Origin: JACQCV01 sp964634555
Lineage (GTDB): Bacteria; Patescibacteriota; Minisyncoccia; Phycocordibacterales; UBA12445
Assembly: GCA_964634555.1 (NCBI GenBank)
Contig: CAZWJJ010000013.1
Span: forward strand, 1-21,924
Direction: 5' to 3'
DNA: 21,924 nucleotides
Shown here: positions 14,654-20,536 of the stretch, one piece after another
Layout of the letters: each line of letters starts with the position of its first letter
Numbering within the stretch: position 1 is the first letter of the stretch
Position numbers and translations under genes: made by a program
Notes under the pieces: generated by a model
What the model was told of the DNA's origin: nothing
The model's input: the letters and a program-made list of their open reading frames with translations, nothing else
Database searches by the model: none

Positions 14654-15452
14654 TTTAAATCGTGGTAAGAAGATAAAGTTTTATGCTCTGGTCGTTGTGG
14701 CTGTATCTTTTTTCTTTTTTTCGGGTTTTATTTTGATTAAAAGTTTTGACGTACTCTCGGTTTTTGCGGTGCCGATTTGGAGTGCGGAAAATCGTGTCAA
14801 GGACGGTGTAGATGTTTTTGTATCTTTTTTCCGATCGAAGCAGGAGCTTGAAGAAGAAAATCGATCACTGAAGCAGGCATTGGAAAATATGCAGTTTGAT
14901 CTAAGTAATCTATCCTTGTTGAAACAGCAAAATGAGGAGTTGTTCGTGCAGATGGGGAGAGAGTTAACACCTACGGCAAGTTCGACTATTGCGGCAGTTT
15001 TATCTGGTCCAAATTTGCCTCCCTATGATGATCTGATAATCGATGCTGGTTCAAATGAGGGTGTGTCGGTTGGTGACAGGGTGATTAGCGAGCCTAATAT
15101 TATGCTTGGGGAGGTAGCCTCAATTTCGAATAATTCTTCTAAGGTTAAATTGTATTCCGCTAGTGGAGTTTTGACTGACGTTATTATTCCAACAAGCCAA
15201 CCTATGCATGTTGTGGCGACCGGATATGGTGGCGGGACTTTTAATTTTGAGTTATCAAATACTGTTTTGCTTCAGAAGGGGATGCAGTTGATGATTCCCG
15301 GCACTAATATTTATATTCTCGGAACAATTGATAACATAGAGCCAGATATTGCCAATTCGTCTCAAAAGATCATGTTCAAGTATCCTATAAACTTAAAGAA
15401 CCTAAAATTCGTTCACGTAATTAAGGAGTCGGTACATGGATATCTTCAATAG
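14634..15452 (+). CDS. mreC: Rod-shape protein MreC
   Basis: A periplasm-side scaffold linking MreB filaments to PBP2. Starts possible in frame are TTG 14622, ATG 14628 and ATG 14634; I take ATG 14634 (MSYRQDNLNRGKK, 272 residues), overlapping mreB by 20 nt. One N-terminal membrane segment (about residues 18-36, YALVVVAVSFFFFSGFILI) is followed by a coiled coil (about 65-105, KQELEEENRSLKQALENMQF) and the MreC beta-domain with AAVLSGPNLPPYDDLIIDAGSNEGVSVGDRV, the family's diagnostic pattern. VIIPTSQ and GTNIYILGTI lie in the second beta-domain. The next gene overlaps its end by 17 nt, so the cluster is translationally tight. Confidence 0.92.
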   Translation: MSYRQDNLNRGKKIKFYALVVVAVSFFFFSGFILIKSFDVLSVFAVPIWSAENRVKDGVDVFVSFFRSKQELEEENRSLKQALENMQFDLSNLSLLKQQNEELFVQMGRELTPTASSTIAAVLSGPNLPPYDDLIIDAGSNEGVSVGDRVISEPNIMLGEVASISNNSSKVKLYSASGVLTDVIIPTSQPMHVVATGYGGGTFNFELSNTVLLQKGMQLMIPGTNIYILGTIDNIEPDIANSSQKIMFKYPINLKNLKFVHVIKESVHGYLQ

Positions 15453-15696
15453 AATTTTATCCGATATTTTTTTGTTCCTTGCCATATTGGTTTTGCCTTG
15501 GTGGTTTGCGTTGATCTTGGGACTGGCATTTTTTTTTAATTTTAATAACTATATTGAGCTGGTTATTGCCGGATTAATTTTTGATTCACTTTACGGAATG
15601 ACAAACAGCGACGCTAAGCCGATCTGGTTTATTATATTTGCTATCTTGTATATAATTCTAAACATCTTTAGAAGATATTTGAGATCTAATGGCTAG
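15436..15696 (+). CDS. Very small MreD-like membrane protein
   Basis: An 86-residue hydrophobic protein with about three membrane segments (roughly 8-34, 38-52 and 60-78), starting MDIFNRILSDIFLFLAILV. It lies exactly where mreD is expected, between mreC and pbp2, overlapping mreC by 17 nt and pbp2 by 8 nt. A Shine-Dalgarno-like AAGGAG lies at 15422-15427. Typical MreD has about 160 residues and five or six membrane segments, so this would be a half-size form. GLIFDSLYG resembles the MreD motif in which a segment carries D near Gly, but no diagnostic match can be claimed. Position is the main argument. Confidence 0.7.
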   Translation: MDIFNRILSDIFLFLAILVLPWWFALILGLAFFFNFNNYIELVIAGLIFDSLYGMTNSDAKPIWFIIFAILYIILNIFRRYLRSNG

Positions 15697-17395
15697 AAAA
15701 AGGAAAACTAATTACTACCAGGATATTGAACCGGATGAAATATTTTTAGATTCCAGTAATTTACCCTCGTTCGACAAAGATCAATTTGAAGGCGCAATTG
15801 AACGTCCTATTTCAACTCGTTCATTGATACTGTTGGGAGTATTTTTTTTACTTATAATATTAACCTTTTTTGTACGGGCAGTTTATCTTCAGATATATAG
15901 CGGCCAATATTTTGCGGATAGAAGCGTTTCAAATAGTTTAAAAACCGAATCAGTGGCGAGTCCGCGAGGTATTATTTCTGACAGAAACGGCGCCTTACTT
16001 TCATGGAATGATACTGTTAGTAGGGTGTATATGGCGGACAGCGGCCTTTCGCATCTTATTGGATATGTTGGTTTTCCAACTAAGGAGGAGGCTGATAGTT
16101 CGGCTACTACTACATTGGTGGATATTGTTGGTAAGGCTGGAATTGAGAAAGAATATAATGATCTATTGACAGGAGTAGATGGTAAAAGTATTTCTGAGGT
16201 AGATGTTAAGGGTAATGTGCAATCTCAATATCTATTTGAGCCGGGTACTTCTGGAAAAAAGCTCACGTTATCTGTTGATTCTAGGATCACTAAAAAGTTT
16301 TACGAATATATTCATAATTTGGCGGATGAATATAAATACAAGGCAGGTGCTGGAGTTATTATGGACGTCAAAACTGGTGAGATTATTGCCATGACAAGCT
16401 ATCCGGAATATGAGCCAGAGGTTTTGTCAAAAGGAGATGACCGCGCGACTATAAGTAGTTATTTGACTGATAAAAATATGCCATTTCTTAATCGCGCGCT
16501 TTCTGGACTGTATGTACCTGGCTCGATTGTTAAGCCGATTTTTGCTTTGGCGGCATTAAAAGAGGGAATAATTAGTCCTGAAAAACAGATATTAAGCAAG
16601 GGATATATTTCTATTCCAAATCCGTTTTATCCTGACAAACAGTCGATCTTTAAGGATTGGCGCGTGCAGGGCTGGGTTGATATGAGGCGCGCTCTATCCA
16701 TCTCTTCTGATGTTTATTTTTATGAAGTCGGTGGGGGGTTTGAAGATCAGAAGGGTTTGGGAATAGATCGGCTTGGAGAGTATGCTAGAATGTTTGGCCT
16801 CGGCACCACCACGGGGATTGGTTTAGAGGGTGAGGGTGGAGGCAATATTCCTTCACCTGAATGGAAAGCAGAAAATTTCAAGGGTGATCAGTGGCGAATA
16901 GGTGATACATATATCACATCGATCGGCCAGTATGGATTTTTGGTTACACCCTTACAGATGGCTAGGGCCGCGGCAGCCATTGCGACGGACGGTAAATTGA
17001 TTACACCGACAATCTTCTTTAAGGCTACATCGACAGATGACGACAGTTCGGTTTCAGATACCGCTGCTGATTTCACTCGTATTAATATACCGAAAGAGAT
17101 GTTTCAGGTGGTTAAGGAGGGGATGCGTAGAGGCGTGACGGATTCTGATGGGACGGCTCGAGCTCTCAATATTCCAGAGGTCAAAGTTGCCTCCAAAACA
17201 GGAACGGCTGAGCTCGGTATTACTAAGGCGTTGGTTAATTCCTGGGGTGTTGGCTTTTTCCCTTACGATAATCCACACTATGCATTTGCATTGGTAATGG
17301 AAAAGGGTAGTCGTGAAAATACTGTCGGCGCCAATATGGCTATCAGAAATCTTTTAATCTGGATGTCGGCAAATACGCCAGAATATCTGAAGTGA
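15689..17395 (+). CDS. mrdA: Penicillin-binding protein 2 (elongation transpeptidase)
   Basis: The class B transpeptidase that crosslinks peptidoglycan in the elongasome. It is 568 residues with a cytoplasmic N-terminus of about 43 residues rich in acidic residues, one membrane anchor (about 44-66) and a pedestal domain containing SPRGIISDRNG (91-101), followed by the catalytic domain. Active-site motifs are SIVK (279-282, nucleophile S279), SSD (339-341) and KTG (503-505). The anchor-pedestal order and RGxIxDRNG motif are family hallmarks. It overlaps the MreD-like gene by 8 nt. No rodA glycosyltransferase partner follows in this window; after the stop comes a low-complexity direct-repeat stretch. 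Confidence 0.94.
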   Translation: MARKRKTNYYQDIEPDEIFLDSSNLPSFDKDQFEGAIERPISTRSLILLGVFFLLIILTFFVRAVYLQIYSGQYFADRSVSNSLKTESVASPRGIISDRNGALLSWNDTVSRVYMADSGLSHLIGYVGFPTKEEADSSATTTLVDIVGKAGIEKEYNDLLTGVDGKSISEVDVKGNVQSQYLFEPGTSGKKLTLSVDSRITKKFYEYIHNLADEYKYKAGAGVIMDVKTGEIIAMTSYPEYEPEVLSKGDDRATISSYLTDKNMPFLNRALSGLYVPGSIVKPIFALAALKEGIISPEKQILSKGYISIPNPFYPDKQSIFKDWRVQGWVDMRRALSISSDVYFYEVGGGFEDQKGLGIDRLGEYARMFGLGTTTGIGLEGEGGGNIPSPEWKAENFKGDQWRIGDTYITSIGQYGFLVTPLQMARAAAAIATDGKLITPTIFFKATSTDDDSSVSDTAADFTRINIPKEMFQVVKEGMRRGVTDSDGTARALNIPEVKVASKTGTAELGITKALVNSWGVGFFPYDNPHYAFALVMEKGSRENTVGANMAIRNLLIWMSANTPEYLK

Positions 17396-17406
17396 TTATG
17401 AGGATA

Positions 17407-17490
17407 AGTATAAGGGAAGGGTATGAGTATAAGTAGAAAGTATAAGAATAAGTATAAGTAAAAGAGAATAAGTATAAGTAGAAAGTATAA
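17407..17490 (+). repeat. AGTATAA direct-repeat tract
   Basis: AGTATAA occurs six times, at 17407, 17426, 17439, 17451, 17471 and 17484. A 21-bp exact direct repeat (17426-17446 and 17471-17491) is 45 bp apart. The tract fills the gap between pbp2 and the FemABX gene and ends beside a TATAAT. It is purine-biased and non-coding, and looks prone to expansion by slippage. Confidence 0.75.
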
Positions 17491-17498
17491 GTATTAGG

Positions 17499-17504
17499 TA
17501 TAAT
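17499..17504 (+). promoter_or_regulatory. Candidate -10 for a leaderless FemABX transcript
   Basis: Perfect TATAAT ends exactly 6 nt before GTG 17511, so transcription would start at the G of the start codon. No -35 match is evident in the repeat tract upstream. Confidence 0.55.
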
Positions 17505-17510
17505 AAAAAC

Positions 17511-18608
17511 GTGAATAGAGTTATTTTTAAAGAAATAGGAAAAGACGAGTATCAGGCTCTGTGCACTGCGAGGGATGTTCCTTTAACTCAGAACTATTTT
17601 TATGGTGAATGGCAGGTGGCTATAGGTAAAAATGTTTGGAGATATAAGATTGAACAAGGGTCGCGGGTTTTAGGTTTTTTCCAGATTATAAAATATTCAT
17701 TGCCGTTTAGTAGAAGTTATTTGTACATACCTCATGGGCCGGTTATTGTTGGCGATTTGCCTGGAGATTTCTGGAGGGATTTTAAGTTTTTTACGACTAG
17801 TTTTTGTGGCCGGGAAAAGGCGGTATTTTTGCGTTTTGATTCTTTTATTTTGAGGATGTTTATAGGCGGATCAATGGAGGATAATTTTGAAAATAATGTT
17901 TTAGAAATTGCTTCGTCGCAAGCTTCTCACAATGATAATTATAGTTCGTTTTTTAGGGTGCCAAAACTATTTTATGATGGCAGTTTCCAGCCGAAATTTG
18001 AATGGATTATCGATCTTACCAAAAGTGAAGAGGAGATTTTGGCCGACATGAAAAAAGTAAATCGCTACACCGTGCGCCAGGCAGAAAAAATTGGAGTTGA
18101 AACAGAGATTGTCAGAAATAATTTTGTGAATTATCTCGATAAATTTTATGATCTGATAGAGGATACGGCAAAGAGAGATGAATTTTTTCATAACAGTAAA
18201 GATTATTACAGAAAAGTATTTAACAAGTGTGAAGAGGACGGTAATGCATTTATGCTAATAACGCGCTTGAAGGGTGAGATTATGCTTATAAATTTTTTTG
18301 TGATTTATGGTGATTCGGTCTTCTTTTTATTCAGTGGATCTGAAAATAATAATCGCAAGATCGGTTATACATATTTGGCTCAGTGGGGGGCTATAAAATA
18401 TGCCAGAGGTCTCGGGTTGAAAAAATATAATTTTGGGGCTGTTATTTCTGATCAGAATGAATATAGACATTATCAAAGATGGCAGGGCTTCAGTGATTTT
18501 AAGAAACGTTTTGGCGGATCAATGATCGAATATTCTGATCTTTACGATGCGGTCTACAATAGATTTTGGTATTTCCTATACATGCTCAAGAAATTGACAA
18601 GGTTATAA
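17511..18608 (+). CDS. FemABX-family aminoacyltransferase with repeat-derived insert
   Basis: The family adds amino acids from aminoacyl-tRNA to peptidoglycan precursors to form interpeptide bridges. At 365 residues the protein has the two-GNAT-fold layout: an N-terminal domain with QNYFYGEWQVAIG, YLYIPHGPV, then EWIIDLTKSEEEILADMKKVNRYTVRQAEKIGVE (a typical FemX stretch), and a C-terminal fold with MLINFFVIYGDSVFFLFSGS and YNFGAVISD...FSDFKKRFGG. The start is GTG 17511. Residues 133-142 (IASSQASHND) are encoded by an in-frame copy of the dispersed repeat (17906-17937). The family is convincing; which amino acid is added is unknown. Confidence 0.88.
   Translation: MNRVIFKEIGKDEYQALCTARDVPLTQNYFYGEWQVAIGKNVWRYKIEQGSRVLGFFQIIKYSLPFSRSYLYIPHGPVIVGDLPGDFWRDFKFFTTSFCGREKAVFLRFDSFILRMFIGGSMEDNFENNVLEIASSQASHNDNYSSFFRVPKLFYDGSFQPKFEWIIDLTKSEEEILADMKKVNRYTVRQAEKIGVETEIVRNNFVNYLDKFYDLIEDTAKRDEFFHNSKDYYRKVFNKCEEDGNAFMLITRLKGEIMLINFFVIYGDSVFFLFSGSENNNRKIGYTYLAQWGAIKYARGLGLKKYNFGAVISDQNEYRHYQRWQGFSDFKKRFGGSMIEYSDLYDAVYNRFWYFLYMLKKLTRL
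17906..17937 (+). repeat. REP-like repeat arm inside the FemABX coding sequence
   Basis: This 32-bp stretch matches the arm at 10538-10569 at 27 of 32 positions, and all five differences are transitions. It is read in frame as ASSQASHND with flanking codons and causes no stop or frameshift. Confidence 0.82.
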
Positions 18609-18621
18609 AATAATGTAACAT
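18594..18621 (+). promoter_or_regulatory. Candidate promoter of the orphan-acyltransferase unit
   Basis: TTGACA (18594-18599) inside the end of the FemABX gene, 16 nt, then TAACAT (18616-18621). It is 69 nt upstream of GTG 18663, matching the layout of the other orphan-gene promoters. Confidence 0.45.
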
Positions 18622-18662
18622 TTAAAAAGTTAAAGCTCATTGATTTTAAGGGAGGTTTTGAT

Positions 18663-18995
18663 GTGGCTGATACTAGACTAGTAATCCAGAGTATTTTTTT
18701 TACTTCGGCATATCCGGATCAGGTTCCACTTCTTTTTTTCGATGGAAATTTTATCAAATCCTTGGTTCAGGGTGTTAATTTCTTAAGGGGTGGGTGTAAG
18801 TATGTACAGGTGGTTTTGGTTGATATTTCTAATCTGGCGGAGTTGAAGAGTATGGCTGATGAATTTCTTAGTTCGGTTGAATTGCCGAATGAGGAGTTGA
18901 AGATCGGAGTGCTTGTTCGACAGAATTCTACGGCTAATAAACGGACATCTGTATTTATTCTGACTCGTGTATTTAAAACCGAACAAAAGGTTTGA
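18663..18995 (+). CDS. Orphan hypothetical protein, GTG start
   Basis: A 110-residue soluble protein. GGGAGG (18650-18655) lies 7 nt before GTG 18663. An ATG at 18661 in another frame stops after six codons and is rejected. The protein opens VADTRLVIQSIFFTSAYPDQ and has an alternating strand/helix pattern (VQVVLVDISNLAEL, LKIGVLVRQNS, TSVFILTRVFK) suggestive of a small alpha/beta fold. No family was recognised. It ends 55 nt before the acyltransferase ATG and probably shares its transcript. Confidence 0.7.
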   Translation: MADTRLVIQSIFFTSAYPDQVPLLFFDGNFIKSLVQGVNFLRGGCKYVQVVLVDISNLAELKSMADEFLSSVELPNEELKIGVLVRQNSTANKRTSVFILTRVFKTEQKV

Positions 18996-19050
18996 ACAGA
19001 GTTATTTTAACAGCTGTGCGATCGCTACAGCTTTAAAAGAGGAGGACTTG

Positions 19051-19920
19051 ATGATTAGCATGTTGCGAGGCATTATTGCATTGGTTGTAAATTTTGCGAT
19101 CACTCTACAGATGGTTTTATCTGGTTTTGTTGTCGCCATTCCTTTTGCATTCGTTTCACTCTTTGGAAATATTAGAAATCCGGCGCGTCATTTTATTCAA
19201 AAGTGGGCGTACTTTATAGACGAATTGTGTATTAAGAAAATATTGGGTGTAAAATTTACGATAGAGGGTAATGTTACTCGGGCGGCAGATGATGAAATTA
19301 TTATCTGCATTGCCAATCATCCATCATCGCTTTTGACTCCCAGTTTTATTAGACATATAACAGAAAAAATTTCCGGAAATTTGACTGCTGTTTCAAAAAG
19401 AGAGATGGGTGAAAATCCGTTTATAAGATTATTTCTTTGGATAACGGGTACAGGAATACTTATTGATCGTAGTTCAAACATTCAGACAGGTAAGGCCTTG
19501 AAGGCTGGTGTTGAGAAAAATGTTTATCCATCGTGCCTCATTTTATTTTATCCCGATATGCATCGGCCGTGCCGAAAATTGATCGAAGAGGATCGCCAGA
19601 AATTTAGCAAGAAAGTTCCGAATGTTGAGAGGTGGTTGAAATATACCTGCATGCCAAGAAGTGGAGGATTGTTTACCCTACTAAATGAACTGAAGGGCAA
19701 GAATGTCGGGGTTGTTAATCTTACAATAGCTTGCTCCGTCGATGATGAGTATCTTTATATGGCTCCCAGTTTGGTAGGATCAGATGTGTACATCGATATT
19801 CAGGAGACAAAGGTGCCATATGAGAGCCGTGAAAAACTTAATGATTGGTTGAACAAAGAATGGGAACAAAAAAATTGTAAAATTGGAGTTTGGAAAAAAA
19901 TTAATGAATTCTTGGGGTAG
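19051..19920 (+). CDS. PlsC-like acyltransferase with altered catalytic motif
   Basis: The frame is open back to a GTG at 18967, but GAGGAGG (19039-19045) lies 5 nt before ATG 19051, so I take that start (289 residues). The N-terminus is a hydrophobic anchor (about 5-38). Block I reads ANHPSSLLTPSF (88-99): the catalytic His H90 is present, but the HX4D Asp is Leu. Block II is GTGILIDRSSN (133-143), matching GxxFIDR. Block III is LFYPDMHRP (165-173) in place of FPEGTRS, and MPRSGGLFTLL (201-211) matches the PRTxGF block of LCLAT-type acyltransferases. It belongs to the LPLAT superfamily, but loss of the Asp makes classical lysophosphatidate acyltransferase activity uncertain. A terminator follows at once. 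Confidence 0.78.
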   Translation: MISMLRGIIALVVNFAITLQMVLSGFVVAIPFAFVSLFGNIRNPARHFIQKWAYFIDELCIKKILGVKFTIEGNVTRAADDEIIICIANHPSSLLTPSFIRHITEKISGNLTAVSKREMGENPFIRLFLWITGTGILIDRSSNIQTGKALKAGVEKNVYPSCLILFYPDMHRPCRKLIEEDRQKFSKKVPNVERWLKYTCMPRSGGLFTLLNELKGKNVGVVNLTIACSVDDEYLYMAPSLVGSDVYIDIQETKVPYESREKLNDWLNKEWEQKNCKIGVWKKINEFLG

Positions 19921-19925
19921 GTTGG

Positions 19926-19948
19926 GCCGCACTTAATGCGGCTTTTTT
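19926..19948 (+). terminator. Rho-independent terminator
   Basis: Stem GCCGCA / TGCGGC around CTTAA (19926-19942) followed by six T. It ends the acyltransferase unit before greA. Confidence 0.9.
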
Positions 19949-19963
19949 GTTGAAAAACTCTTT

Positions 19964-19990
19964 TTGACTTATGGCCCTAAATGGTATAGT
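19964..19990 (+). promoter_or_regulatory. Candidate greA promoter
   Basis: TTGACT (19964-19969), 15 nt, then TATAGT (19985-19990) preceded by TGG as in an extended -10. The start would leave a leader of only about 6 nt before ATG 20003. Confidence 0.55.
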
Positions 19991-20002
19991 ATGTAGAACA
20001 TT

Positions 20003-20488
20003 ATGACTTCAAAAAATGTAGAATATCTTACTAAAGAAAAATTTAAAGAGTTAGAAGAGGAGCTTAAGTTGGCCAAAACCGTTAAGAGAAAAGAGATTGC
20101 GGAAGCTTTGGAGTTTGCAAAATCACTCGGTGATCTTTCGGAAAATGCTGAATATCAGCAGGCGAGAGAAGCTCAGGCTGAACTTGAAGATAGGATTAGC
20201 GTGATTGAAGACATTTTTAAGCGCGCGGTGATTGTTTCTGAAAGAGGGCCGAATATGCGCGATGGCTCAGTGGTTAATATGGGTTCGACTGTAACAATAA
20301 AGCGAGAGGCGGATAACACATCTAAAACAGTAAAGATCGTAGGTTCTGAAGAGTCAGATTTTCTAAGTGATAAGATCTCAAATGAATCGCCGCTTGGCAT
20401 GGCAATGATCGGCAAAAAACCCGGTGATAAATTTATTGTTCACACCCCTAAGGGAAAAGTTAATTATACTATTGTTTCAATAGCCTAG
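20003..20488 (+). CDS. greA: Transcription elongation factor GreA
   Basis: Rescues backtracked RNA polymerase by stimulating cleavage of the nascent RNA 3' end. The 161-residue protein has the long N-terminal coiled coil with the acidic tip GDLSENAEY (43-51; D44 and E47 match the catalytic pair) and the C-terminal FKBP-like domain (SVVNMGSTVTIKR... to GKKPGDKFIVHTPKGKVNYTIVSI). Length and motifs match GreA rather than GreB. The gene has its own promoter after a terminator and no Shine-Dalgarno. lysS follows after 48 nt; greA-lysS adjacency is common in bacteria. Confidence 0.95.
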   Translation: MTSKNVEYLTKEKFKELEEELKLAKTVKRKEIAEALEFAKSLGDLSENAEYQQAREAQAELEDRISVIEDIFKRAVIVSERGPNMRDGSVVNMGSTVTIKREADNTSKTVKIVGSEESDFLSDKISNESPLGMAMIGKKPGDKFIVHTPKGKVNYTIVSIA

Positions 20489-20499
20489 AATTTTTATTG

Positions 20500-20527
20500 T
20501 TGAGCGAGTTTGGTTTTGAGTTAAAAT
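20500..20527 (+). promoter_or_regulatory. Candidate lysS promoter
   Basis: TTGAGC (20500-20505), 16 nt, TAAAAT (20522-20527). The -10 ends 9 nt before ATG 20537, giving a leader of about 3 nt. AATAAT (20525-20530) is an alternative -10. Confidence 0.4.
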
Positions 20528-20536
20528 AATTTAAGC

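Noticed and set aside
18661..18681. ATG 18661 after the GGGAGG site
   Set aside because: This frame stops after six codons; GTG 18663 opens the 110-residue frame with good spacing.
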